This document shows positions 48,603-57,890 of a stretch of 64,000 nt of DNA, piece after piece; the stretch's first letter is position 1, and each line of letters opens with the position of its first letter. The notes under the pieces are model-generated. The model was not told the DNA's origin. It did not search any database and saw only the letters and a program-made list of their open reading frames with translations. Source of the DNA: Ostreococcus lucimarinus CCE9901 (lineage: Eukaryota; Chlorophyta; Mamiellophyceae; Mamiellales; Bathycoccaceae). Location: NCBI RefSeq assembly GCF_000092065.1, contig NC_009373.1, forward strand, positions 1-64,000, given 5' to 3'. The translations under genes were made by a program, and so were the position numbers.

Positions 48603-48956
48603 TGTGGATTGAAAATTCGCGATCCGATGATTCGCGTCGCGATCGCGCGGCGTTCGGTTCGACGCGCGTCTCGATCGTCTCGGAACGTGTTCGCGATCGT
48701 TTACGACGCGTCGACGCGTCGACGCGCGGCGCGCGCGCGGCGCGATCGCGCGATTCGACGCGGGGGCGATCGATCGACGGCGGTGATTCGCGGACGCGAA
48801 CGCGAACCGTCGCGATCGGACACTCGGGTATAGGTATTGTGTTTCATATGATAAATATAATGTATAGAACGTGATAGTAATAAAAGGTAGTCGTATATAT
48901 AGGATGCACGTCGTGCGCGACGGCCGGCCGCGACGGTTCGCGCGACACGACGACGC
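48603..48956. promoter_or_regulatory. Divergent promoter region, GPCR-like / USP
   Basis: 354 bp between divergent start codons. An AT-rich island at 48828-48905 (TGATAAATATAATGTATAGAA; TAATAAAAGG) about 60-120 bp before the universal-stress-protein ATG is the likely core promoter. The left part is GC-rich. Confidence 0.55.
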
Positions 48957-49767
48957 ATGGCGAACGCGACGGACGCGTCGGCGATCGTCGACGACCGCGC
49001 GACGACGGCCGACGACGACGACGACGTGACGAGCTCGATGCGCGCGCTGCGCGTCGGCGACGACGGCGAGGACGAGGACGCGCCTCGACGCGCGCGAACG
49101 ATACTGTGCCCGGTGACGGAGCGCGACGACGACGCGAACGCGGTGAAGTGGGCGCGCGATAATCTCGTCGACGCGAAGCGCGGCGATTGCGTGCACTTGC
49201 TTCACATTCTGCCGCGGCGAACGGAGGCGGTGGCGGGGTACGCGTACCCGATGATGGGGGCGCCGACGCGGCGAGGTGGGCGCGTCTCGTCTCGCGCGCG
49301 CGCTCTCGTCTCGCGCGCGCGCTCTCGTCCCGGCGGCGGCGGCGAAGGCGCGAGACGACTGACGGTTCGGTTCGCGAACGCGAGCGCGCGCAGCGTGCGA
49401 AGAGCTCGAAGACGCCGAGCGCGAGCGCAAGCGATTGGATCGCGTCAGGGCGAAACACTGGATCAACGCAAAGTTTGGACGAATGTTGCGCGAGAGCGAG
49501 ACGCCGTACCTCGTCGATTTGACGTGCGGATCGCAGGGGAACGTGGCCGTCGGCGAACTCATCACGGCCGTCGCGGAGGCGATCGACGCGGACGTGATCG
49601 TGATGGCGACGCACAATCGAGGCGCGCTCGCTCGATTCTTCGTCGGATCGGTGGCGAATTTTTGTTTGCGAAACGCCACGATGCCCGTCGTGCTGTTACG
49701 TCCGGGCGAGTACGCGCTCGATCGCAAGCGCAGTCATCACCGCGTGTTGATCGACAGACACGATTAG
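48957..49767 (+). CDS. Universal stress protein (UspA) domain protein
   Basis: Rossmann-like nucleotide-binding stress protein. Two exons (48957-49275 and 49394-49767) give 230 aa. The 118-nt intron has donor GTGGGC, ACTGAC at 49358 and acceptor CAG. Splicing joins TRRA to CEELEDAERERKRL, linking the two halves of the USP fold that lie in different frames. The first strand is RTILCPVTERDDDANAVKWARDNL. The second half ends DVIVMATHNRGALARFFVGSVANFCLRNATMPVVLLRP, which carries the ATP-binding G2xG9xG(S/T)-like pattern in a modified form. The first 45 residues are acidic low complexity. Confidence 0.87.
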
Positions 49768-49833
49768 ACGAGTCGCGCGCGCGGGCGCGAATCGATGAAA
49801 ACGACGATCGATTTCTTTACAAACACCGTCAAA

Positions 49834-50920
49834 TCACGTGAGATCGTCCTCCTCGGCTTCCACGGCGGCGACGATGCGCTTCTTAGCCTTTAATAGCATC
49901 GTCGTCTTCCAACCGTCGAGCCTGGACATGGAGTCGAATTCCGCCACCGCGCTCGAAAACGCGTCTTGATCGCCCGCCTCGAACGCCTTGGCGCAATTCA
50001 CCAACAAATCGCGCTCGCGCGACGACGCGAACGCCGGGTCGCTCTCCTCGTATCGCTCGCACGCGTTCAGCACCCCGACGGCGTCGTTCCAGCACAATCG
50101 ACAGATCCCCGCCTGTAAAAAGTACCCCTTCACCGAGAACCGCAGTAAATTGTTATTCAACGACGCGCGTCCGACGTCCTCAAAAATCTCCGTCGCCTCT
50201 TCGAATCGATCGAGCTTGCTCGCCAGCAGCGTCGCCGCCTTCAGTTTACAATTATTCCCCGTCGTCCGTCCCGAGTCGCCCTCGCCGTCGTACAGATCCG
50301 CCGCGCTCGAGAACGCCTCCACCGCGCGTTCATCCCCCTCCGCCGTCCCCAGGCTCTCGTACGTCTCGCCGATCTCCTTCAAATGTTTCGCCGCCTGCGC
50401 CAGTCGTCCCAATCGCGCGTACGCGTTCGACGCTTCCCTGTAGTGTCCGATCGCCTCCTCGTTCGCCCCGCACTTCTTCAGCATCTGCGCGCAGTCCACG
50501 TGCGCCGACGCCGCGTCGTGCGTCTCCTTCGTCGTCGCTCTGCACGTCGCCAGCGCCTCGTACGCGTCCGCCGCTCTTCGCCAGCTCTTCGCCAGCTTAA
50601 ACGACGTCGCCGCGCGCTCGTACAGCTCCGCCGCCTCCTCGTGCCTGTTCGCGCCCGTGATCGCGCTGAAGAATCCAACGCTCTGTCGTCGTCGTTCAGT
50701 CGGTCGCGCCGTCGTCAGTCGTCCTTCGTTCCTTCGTTCGTTCGTTCGTTCGTTCGCATTCATTCATTCATTCATTCGCGTCGATCGTTCGCGTCGAGCG
50801 CGCGCGTTCGCGCCGCTCGAGCGCGTCCGATCGCGCGCTCGCGCGCGCGCGTCGCACCCTGAGTTTCTTGGCCGCCGCGGCGCAGAGCGCGTCGCCGCGC
50901 GCGAGATCGTCGTCGCCCAT
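49834..50920 (-). CDS. Alpha-SNAP (NSF attachment protein)
   Basis: Adaptor that recruits NSF to SNARE complexes for disassembly after membrane fusion. Two exons (50920-50858 and 50682-49834) give 303 aa, the usual size. The 175-nt intron has donor GTGCGA, ACTGAC at 50719-50714 and acceptor CAG. Splicing joins MGDDDLARGDALCAAAAKKLR to SVGFFSAITG, the expected alpha-SNAP N-terminus. The TPR-like helices ATSFKLAKSWRRAADAYEALA, HYREASNAYARLGRLAQAAKHLKEI and NNCKLKAATLLASKLDRFEEA are diagnostic, and the C-terminus ends in the acidic EAEEDDLT. It is divergent with the pentapeptide gene over only 65 bp. Confidence 0.93.
50727..50777. repeat. (CGTT)n/(ATTC)n microsatellites in alpha-SNAP intron
   Basis: A run of TTCG units followed directly by (ATTC)n lies inside the alpha-SNAP intron, between the donor and the branch site. 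Confidence 0.9.
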
Positions 50921-50985
50921 CGATCGATCGATGCGTCGCGCAGTGCCGCACACGACGACGCGACGCGCCGACGCGTCGACGTCGA

Positions 50986-51771
50986 ATGCGCGCCGCGACG
51001 CGCGTCGCGACGTCGCGCCCCGTCCCTCGCGCGTCGCGCTCGAGCGCGTCGCGCGTCGCGGCGACGCGAAGATTCGACGCGCGACCGAGCGACGACGTCG
51101 ATTCGGCGCAAAGATTCGACGCGCGTATGGCGCTCGTGGCGCTCGCGACGGTCGCGGCGACGCGATGCGAACTTCTAAAGCCGCCGGCGTGCGAGGCGGC
51201 GTTCATGGAGGCGGTCGAGGGGTCGGCGTCGGTGGTGACGCCGGCGGCGCCGTCGAGGCTGAAGCCGCGCGCGCGCGACGTCGTGCTGGAATCGAAATCC
51301 GAACACGCGGGCGAGGATCTGCGGCGAGAGGACCTGCGAGGGGCGATCTACGCCGAGGCGGATTTGCGACGGAGCGATCTGCGGGAGAGCGACGCGCGAG
51401 GGGCGGTGTTCAGTCGAGCGGTGATGCCGGGGGTGGACGCGCGAGACGCCGATTTTTCAGACGCGATGTTCGATTACGCGCTGCTGCGAGGGAGCGATTT
51501 CACGAATAGCGTGTTCGTGGGGGCGAATTTCGTGCGGGCGGATCTGGGGGAGGTGGTGGCGACGAACGCGGACTTCACGGAGGCGGTGATCGATCGGTAT
51601 CAGACGCTGTCGCTGTGCGAACGGGCGTCGGGGACGAATCCGTACACGGGGGCGAACACGCGGGATTCGTTGCTGTGCGACTTGGTGAAGCCGTACGCGG
51701 GCTCGGGCGAGGGAGGGAAGGTGGTGGCGACGAAGACGTCGGGGACGTGGGGTGGGGGGGGGCGCGAGTGA
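50986..51771 (+). CDS. Pentapeptide-repeat protein, probably thylakoid lumen
   Basis: 261-aa protein with a pentapeptide-repeat beta-helix at about residues 107-200 (DLRREDLRGAIYAEADLRRSDLRESDARGAVF; DFSDAMFDYALLRGSDFTNSVFVGANFVRADL). The N-terminus is bipartite: an Arg/Ser/Ala transit peptide followed by MALVALATVAATRCEL, a short hydrophobic stretch that could direct transfer into the thylakoid lumen. The C-terminal module SLCERASGTNPYTGANTRDSLLC, with two cysteines, is typical of plant thylakoid-lumenal pentapeptide proteins (TL15/TL17 type). The molecular role of these proteins is not established. Confidence 0.85.
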   Translation: MRAATRVATSRPVPRASRSSASRVAATRRFDARPSDDVDSAQRFDARMALVALATVAATRCELLKPPACEAAFMEAVEGSASVVTPAAPSRLKPRARDVVLESKSEHAGEDLRREDLRGAIYAEADLRRSDLRESDARGAVFSRAVMPGVDARDADFSDAMFDYALLRGSDFTNSVFVGANFVRADLGEVVATNADFTEAVIDRYQTLSLCERASGTNPYTGANTRDSLLCDLVKPYAGSGEGGKVVATKTSGTWGGGGRE

Positions 51772-51851
51772 GCGCGGCGCGTGTAATTACCTACGTAGCT
51801 ATCCACTAAATCGACGCTAAGCGTCCTAATAAGACTACGTCGCGTCGCCGT

Positions 51852-54800
51852 CTACAGCGTCACGTGCGCGACGCGCTGCGGGAAGCGATACACCGTTCCG
51901 TCGCCGCTCAGACAGCTCGCCAAGTACGCCCCCAAAGACGCCGAACTCGACATCATGGTGTCTAAACTCAACGCGTCGTCCATGGCGACGCCGTGCAAGT
52001 AAGGCTCCAAGTTTTCGACGGCGACGGCGGTGACGTGAGACTTCACCTCGACGTTGTACGACGCGCCGAGCGCGCTCAGCGCGTCGCAAATTTGTTCGGC
52101 GCACGTCAAGAAGACGTCGTCGGCGGGCGCGGTGTCGTGGGACCGTCGTTCACCGCGGCGTTTCTTCTCGGCGTGGTACATGGCGAAAAATTTGGCGTCG
52201 TGACTTTGTTCCGTCGCCGCGGCGATGAACCCCAAACCGCCGGGTCGAAGCGACTTGCGGAAATTTCGCAGCGCGGAGTGTAATTTCCCGCGAGGCGTCG
52301 TCGCGAATCCGTGCGCGGTGTACACGATGTCGTAGCCGATCGAAGGGTCAGCGGCACCGCCGCCGTCGCGAGTGTCGTCCTGCGTCAGCGCGTCCGCGTA
52401 ATCCTGCGGAGGCACGAACGTCGTCGTCGATCCGCGATGGAGCGTGCCGACTCTAAACGGCGGCACGAGCGACGTCGCCGCCGTGTGCAACGCCACCGCG
52501 GAGACATCCAGTAGATCGACGCTGACGTATAAGCGTTCCATCGCGGGATCGATCAACGGTGACATCATCGCCTCGCGCGTGGCGTCCGCGATATGGCGGC
52601 ACAACGCCGCAGAAAACGTGCCGACGCCGCACGCCATTTCGAGCGCCGTGAGCGCGTCGGATGGGATCGACTGACGCACCGTCGTGTTGGCGTACACTGA
52701 AGACGTCACGGATGCCACGTCGCTCGCGTCGACGTCACTTTCGCCGCGCGCCCAAGCTTTCTCAATATCGCCGTCCTCCCCGTCGTCGACGTGTTCGCGG
52801 ATGCGTTCGCGCTGAAGCGACGCGAACGTCTTCCACCAGTCGTGCGATTCAGTGATGGATTGCACGTCTGAAAACGTCGCCATGCAATACCCGGGCGTAC
52901 GACGAAGTCGCTCGTGTTTTGCGGTGTCGTGCTCTTGCTCCAACATTTCGGCGATGCGTTCGGGCGCGTTCGACCCGTCGTCCACGGACGTCGCCGTGGT
53001 GGCGGTGACGTCGCCGCCGTAGTCGCTGTAAAATTCGTCGTCGACGATGGATTGAATGTCGGATTCATCGTCGTTTTCGAACCCGTCGTCTTCGGAATCC
53101 GATAATAACGGACGTCGCTCGATTATCGTCTCTTCTTCGTCGTACGCTTTTGCACGAAGGGGTGTCGGTGTCGCGCGCGCGCCGCTCGAAACGTTCGGAG
53201 ACGTAGACGTCTTCGGAGCCGCGCGATCCACCGCACGAGATATCCGAGCGCACTCCCCAGCGCTCACGACGCCCACGTTTTCCATCCAACCGGCGCGCAA
53301 CAACGCGCGATACGTCAATGTTTTCACAAAGTCTTGCAGCGCGAACGAGCACAAGGCGAAGACAAACACAAACGCGATGCGCGCCCACGAAATCGACGCC
53401 AACGCCATGAAGGGCCAATTCGCGCTCAACAAGCAACTCATCGTCAATGACGTGGCGAACGCAGCCAAAACTAGCCCCCCTGGGCGTCGCTCGAGGAACG
53501 ACTTGTGCGCACGAGCGCTGAAAACCGTCATCGCGTCCGTGAGCGTGAGCTTGAGAAACACACAGGTTTGCACCTCGCCGTACGGTAATCGAGCGCTCAG
53601 CGCCACGCGCAGTAACGCCAGAGTCGTGAAACACGCCGTGAAGCCGCTCGCCGCGCTGACGAAGACGTGCGGAAGTAAATTCCAACGCTCTGGTAAACGG
53701 CTCGGTGAGGTGTGGTCGTACGCGGTGCCGATGACGACAACGTCATTGAGCGCGGCGTTGACGCACAACGCGATGACTGGGAGCGTAAACGTATCCGGCG
53801 CGGAGACGTCGAAAGATTTTGGACTCACCACGAGGGCGCCAAATACAAAAAATCCCAAGACGTGCGCCGTGCACGTCGCACGAAATACAATGTATTCACG
53901 CACGCGCGCGAACATCACTCGGGCAGAGAGAACCGCGTGCGCCAAGGCTGCGAGCGACGGCGCGGCTAATATGATGTCGGACGCGCATCGCGCGGCGTCG
54001 CTAGCGTTATTCATCGACACTCCCACATGTGCGAGCTGAAGCGCCGCGCTATCGCTCGCGCCATCACTCACTAAACCGACGATGTCACCCTTAGCGCGAT
54101 GGGCCTTCACCAGCGCGTGCTTGTCCTCGGGTAGCATTTCGGCGTAAGCCTTCATGCGATCGAGCTTGTCGCAGTGCGCCGGGCTCAGCACGCTCGCGCG
54201 AAGAGGCACGTACGGTACATCGCTCGGAGTGTGGATGATTCCGTCAGAATTCTCGCTCAGATCGAAACCAATCTTATCGCACGCCACGCGCGCGACCCGA
54301 GCGACATCACTAGTGACGATTTTTACGTCGACGCCGAGCGATTGCATCGCGTGCAGCATCTCGTGCGCGTCCTTGCGACGCACGTCGTCGTACATAATCA
54401 AACCCAGACCGACGTACGAATCGTCGTGGGTTTTCGAACAAGCCACCAAGAGTGCGCGAGAAATCACTCCCGCCGCCGCGCGAGATTGCAACTGCTCGAG
54501 CGCGTCGTCGACGATGGCTTGCGCGCTCTCGCGGTTGACACACTTTTCTAGCGCGACGTCGATCGGGCCCTTCATCACGCGAAACGTCGATCCGTCGTTC
54601 GCTCGACGGATGATGCTTTCACTGAATTTTCTCTTTGCCGAGACATCGAAAGGTCGATGCTCTACGAGTTCGAACTTCCCTTCCAAGTGTCGCGCGACGT
54701 CAAAGGCGTCTAAAATCATCGCGTCCACGGCGTTTGTCGGCGGCTCCTTCCATCGCGTTCCCATCGCCGCCGCCGTCATGACGTCGTTTTCGCTGACACC

Positions 54801-56228
54801 CTCGAGTAAAGGCACCGTGGGAACGATCGAGCTCAGTTTTGCGGCATCTTTAGTCAACGTTCCGGTTTTATCGACGCACAAGACGTTCATGAGAGCCAAA
54901 TCTTCGATGACGCGCGCGCGCGCGACGATGCACGATTTTTTCGCCAACGCGCGAACGCCCAAAGAGGTCGTCGTGTGCACGATCGTTCGAATCGCCAAAG
55001 GTGTGCTGATGATCAAAAGAATGACCGCAAACGATAGCGAGCGGAAGAAGTCCTTCCCCCCCACGATGAGGTACAAGAATACGCTCAGCGAGGACGCGCA
55101 TCCGACCACCGCGAACGAGCGCGTGACGATGGACACGTTCGCGTCGAACGCGGACATTTCCTTGCGAGATGAATCTCTGGCTCGCATCACGCGCGCCGCG
55201 CGCCCAGCGAATGTGTGTTTTCCGGTGCGCACCACCATCGCTCTCGCGGAGCCGCGCTTGACGACGCCTCGCGTGAACAACGGTTCGCCCTTCGCGACGT
55301 CGACGGTGTGCCTGTCGCCCGTGATCAAAGAATTATCCAAAACCAACGTCTGCGGTCCGCACGACACGCAATCCGCGGGCACCGCACACCCGGGCGTGAG
55401 CGTGACGATGTCTCCCGGCACGAGAAAACGCGCGTCGACGACGCGCGACGTCCCCGATCTCGTCACCGTCGCTCGAGCGTCCACGAGCTCCGCCAACTCC
55501 CGACTCGCCCGCACCGCGTCCTCCCTCTCGACGTGCGACACCCACGCGTTACCGAAAACCAACCCCAACAAAATCATCGCGTTGAACGTCGGATCGTCGT
55601 GCACGCGCGCGTTAAAACTCTGCGCCAATTCCAACGCCGCCCCCGTCGCCAACACCCGCGCCGTCGGATTCCTAATCTCCGCGCGCAGAAACCGCGCGAA
55701 CCGCGCGCGCGCGCGTCCCGCGTCCCCCCCCCCCGCGCTCGCCTTCCGCGCCCGCGCGCCGTCGTCCCCATCCTCGCCCGTCGCCCAATCGTTCGCGCCG
55801 TACTTTTCCAACCGCCGCGCCGCCTCGCGTTCTCGCAAGCCGCCGTCGACGTCCGCGTCCAAATCCTCCTCGTCCACCGCCGTCTCCTGCACCCCGTGGT
55901 CTCGCGCGCGCGACATCTCGTCCATCATTTTCCGCGCGTCCATCGCCGCCGCCGTCGTCGCGCTCGAGTCGTTCGCGCGCGCGCGTCGTCCGTCGTCGCC
56001 GTCGTCGCCCGCGGCGCCGTCGTCGCCCGCGGCGCCGAGCGCGCGCACCCATCGTTCAATCTTTTTCGTCACCGGCGCCTCGTCGCGCGCCGTCGCGCGT
56101 CCCAGATCATCGCTCAGCATGCGTTCGTAATCGTCGCCGATCGGTGACGTCGGGTCGTCGTCGCGCGCGTCGCGCGTCGTCGAATTCGTCGCCGCGTCGT
56201 CGCAATCATCGCGTTCGCGTCGTCGCAT
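51852..56228 (-). CDS. P3A-type (H+-ATPase-like) P-type ATPase fused to a SAM methyltransferase
   Basis: One uninterrupted 1458-aa frame. Residues about 125-980 form a P-type ATPase closest to plasma-membrane H+-ATPases. The motifs are GLREREAARRLEKYGANDW, the phosphorylation site VLCVDKTGTLTKD (Asp453), MLPEDKHALVKAHRAKGDIVGLV, the TM5 Arg (VFRATC, 783) and the TM6 Asp (AALNDV, 829) that matches the proton-binding Asp. The dephosphorylation loop reads LITGDR instead of TGES. The hinge reads SDGASDSAAL instead of GDGVNDAPAL. After an acidic linker, residues about 1190-1458 are a class I methyltransferase fold (ALEMACGVGTFSAAL; YVSVDLLDVSAVAL; YDIVYTAHGFAT; SLRPGGLGFIAA). I chose the ATG at 56228. 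Transport activity and methyl acceptor are unknown. Confidence 0.9.
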   Translation of the reverse strand: MRRRERDDCDDAATNSTTRDARDDDPTSPIGDDYERMLSDDLGRATARDEAPVTKKIERWVRALGAAGDDGAAGDDGDDGRRARANDSSATTAAAMDARKMMDEMSRARDHGVQETAVDEEDLDADVDGGLREREAARRLEKYGANDWATGEDGDDGARARKASAGGGDAGRARARFARFLRAEIRNPTARVLATGAALELAQSFNARVHDDPTFNAMILLGLVFGNAWVSHVEREDAVRASRELAELVDARATVTRSGTSRVVDARFLVPGDIVTLTPGCAVPADCVSCGPQTLVLDNSLITGDRHTVDVAKGEPLFTRGVVKRGSARAMVVRTGKHTFAGRAARVMRARDSSRKEMSAFDANVSIVTRSFAVVGCASSLSVFLYLIVGGKDFFRSLSFAVILLIISTPLAIRTIVHTTTSLGVRALAKKSCIVARARVIEDLALMNVLCVDKTGTLTKDAAKLSSIVPTVPLLEGVSENDVMTAAAMGTRWKEPPTNAVDAMILDAFDVARHLEGKFELVEHRPFDVSAKRKFSESIIRRANDGSTFRVMKGPIDVALEKCVNRESAQAIVDDALEQLQSRAAAGVISRALLVACSKTHDDSYVGLGLIMYDDVRRKDAHEMLHAMQSLGVDVKIVTSDVARVARVACDKIGFDLSENSDGIIHTPSDVPYVPLRASVLSPAHCDKLDRMKAYAEMLPEDKHALVKAHRAKGDIVGLVSDGASDSAALQLAHVGVSMNNASDAARCASDIILAAPSLAALAHAVLSARVMFARVREYIVFRATCTAHVLGFFVFGALVVSPKSFDVSAPDTFTLPVIALCVNAALNDVVVIGTAYDHTSPSRLPERWNLLPHVFVSAASGFTACFTTLALLRVALSARLPYGEVQTCVFLKLTLTDAMTVFSARAHKSFLERRPGGLVLAAFATSLTMSCLLSANWPFMALASISWARIAFVFVFALCSFALQDFVKTLTYRALLRAGWMENVGVVSAGECARISRAVDRAAPKTSTSPNVSSGARATPTPLRAKAYDEEETIIERRPLLSDSEDDGFENDDESDIQSIVDDEFYSDYGGDVTATTATSVDDGSNAPERIAEMLEQEHDTAKHERLRRTPGYCMATFSDVQSITESHDWWKTFASLQRERIREHVDDGEDGDIEKAWARGESDVDASDVASVTSSVYANTTVRQSIPSDALTALEMACGVGTFSAALCRHIADATREAMMSPLIDPAMERLYVSVDLLDVSAVALHTAATSLVPPFRVGTLHRGSTTTFVPPQDYADALTQDDTRDGGGAADPSIGYDIVYTAHGFATTPRGKLHSALRNFRKSLRPGGLGFIAAATEQSHDAKFFAMYHAEKKRRGERRSHDTAPADDVFLTCAEQICDALSALGASYNVEVKSHVTAVAVENLEPYLHGVAMDDALSLDTMMSSSASLGAYLASCLSGDGTVYRFPQRVAHVTL

Positions 56229-56527
56229 TTCGTCGTCTCGCGTCGTCGCGACGCGGTTCGAGACGCCCGCGCGCGAGTATTTTTCGCGTGCGATCGCGTT
56301 CGACGCGATTCGCGATCGCGATTCGCGATCGCGCAAAGCGCGGCGTCGCGAGCCGTCGCGCTCTGACGCGAATCGCGTCGCGTCGGGCCGTCGTGATGTA
56401 TCATAAACCCTATATTTACGTATTGTACACTTTTTAGTACTATGTAGATGTAGATTTTGGGTAAAACGAGCGCCCCGATCGCGCGCGCGCGTCCGCACAC
56501 GACGCCGAGACGCGCGCGCGCGCCGTC

Positions 56528-57610
56528 ATGCTTCGTCGCGCCTGCGCGCGCGCGGCGACGCGCGTCGCCGCGCTCGTCGCGCCGAGCCGCGCGATCGGCG
56601 CGCCGCTCGCGTCGCCGCGCGCGCGATTTCCGTCGCCGCCGCAACTCGTCGCGTCGGCGAATCATCGCCTCGCGAGCGCGCGCGCGGCGGCGCCTCGACC
56701 GTCGAGCGCGGGAATCGCGCGCGATCGACGCTCGGCGCGATCGAACGCGGTCGAGCGCGCGACGTACGCGACGTCGGCGCGCGCGGTGGACGCGGCGCAC
56801 CGAAGGGCGAACGCGACGCGCGCGGCGACGCGAGAGGCGCGCCGAAGGACCGGCGCGGTGGCGATCAAGACCGGGATGACGTGCGATTGGGACGCGCGAG
56901 GGACGAGGATCCCGCTCACGGTGCTGTGGATCGACGATTGCGAGGTGGTGGCGGCGAAGACGTCGAGCGGGGCGGACGGGTACGACGCGGTGCAGGTGGG
57001 ATACGGAAGCCGAAAGCCGAAGCAGGTGACCAAGGCGGAGCTGGGGTACTTTGTGCGAAGGAAAACGAACATTAAGAGAGCGCTGTGCGAGTTTCGGACG
57101 AGCGCGGACGGGGTGCTGGCGCCGGGGACGGCGATCACGGCGGCGCACTTCGCGGCGGGGCAGTACGTGGACGTGCAGGGCGTGACCAAGGGGAAAGGGT
57201 TTCAGGGACCGATGAAGCGGTGGGGGTTCTCGGGACAGCCCGCGAGTCACGGGAACACGAAGAAGCATCGCGCGCACGGGAGCATCGGGCAGTGCCAGGA
57301 CCCGGGGCGAGTTTTTAAGGGGAAGAAGATGGCGGGTCGGATGGGCGGCAGGACGCGCACGGTGCAGAGCGCGTACGTGTACAAGGTGGACACGGAGAAG
57401 AATTTGGTGTACGTCAAGGGACAAGTCCCGGGGAACGCCGGAATGGCGGTGAAGATCAGAGACAGCCTGCGGAAACCGCCGGCGCTGGACGGGAGCGAGG
57501 TGCCGTTTCCGACGGCGGTGGCTGGCGAGCACCCGACGGGGGTCTTCGTCGCGCCGCCGCAGGGCGCGGATCCGTTCGGTAACCCCGAACCGGTGAAGCA
57601 GCGCGCGTGA
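56528..57610 (+). CDS. Mitochondrial ribosomal protein L3 (uL3m)
   Basis: Large-subunit ribosomal protein uL3 of the bacterial/organellar type. The 360-aa protein has a long Arg/Ala/Ser presequence (about 1-110) and then the L3 core starting AIKTGMTCDWDARGTRIPLTVLWI. The segment MKRWGFSGQPASHGNTKKHRAHGSIGQCQDPGRVFKGKKMAGRMGG is closer to mitochondrial than to plastid L3 proteins. Single exon. The presequence is unusually long and GC-repetitive, so the true start may be further in. Confidence 0.92.
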   Translation: MLRRACARAATRVAALVAPSRAIGAPLASPRARFPSPPQLVASANHRLASARAAAPRPSSAGIARDRRSARSNAVERATYATSARAVDAAHRRANATRAATREARRRTGAVAIKTGMTCDWDARGTRIPLTVLWIDDCEVVAAKTSSGADGYDAVQVGYGSRKPKQVTKAELGYFVRRKTNIKRALCEFRTSADGVLAPGTAITAAHFAAGQYVDVQGVTKGKGFQGPMKRWGFSGQPASHGNTKKHRAHGSIGQCQDPGRVFKGKKMAGRMGGRTRTVQSAYVYKVDTEKNLVYVKGQVPGNAGMAVKIRDSLRKPPALDGSEVPFPTAVAGEHPTGVFVAPPQGADPFGNPEPVKQRA

Positions 57611-57890
57611 GCGCGAGCGCGAGACGCGGACTATCTAGCTACTTAGACGACGGCGAGACGTTCGTTCGGTGTGATTGAATAGAAGTCGTAGTAACGACGG
57701 AACCCCGTGCGAATGAATATTAAATGAAACGCGCGCGCGCGCGTTCGCCTATTGATACCGACTAGAATGCATGCATGCACGCGCGAACGAACGAACGATC
57801 GATCGAACGAGCGAGCGAACGAACCCCCGTTCGCCCGCCCGCGAGCGCGCCTCGCGCTCGCGCGACCGCGTCCGCTCGCGCGCGCCCCCC
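57611..57890. other. Convergent intergenic region with short repeats
   Basis: 280 bp between convergent stops (uL3m and CGL160-like). AT-richer at 57640-57725, then GAAC/GATC/GAGC tetranucleotide repeats at 57783-57822. No gene seen. Confidence 0.5.

Noticed and set aside
54154-56130. Long open frame (658 codons) antisense to the P-type ATPase
   Set aside because: It has Ser/Arg/Thr-rich composition with no domain. GC-rich genes with few stop-prone codons leave long antisense frames open throughout this window (also 4671-6116, 12076-13833, 22492-24033, 32192-33919).
57783-57822. GAAC/GATC/GAGC repeats as a possible origin or mobile-element end
   Set aside because: These are simple tetranucleotide slippage tracts, similar to those at 18760, 44920 and 50727, with no inverted repeats or target duplication.
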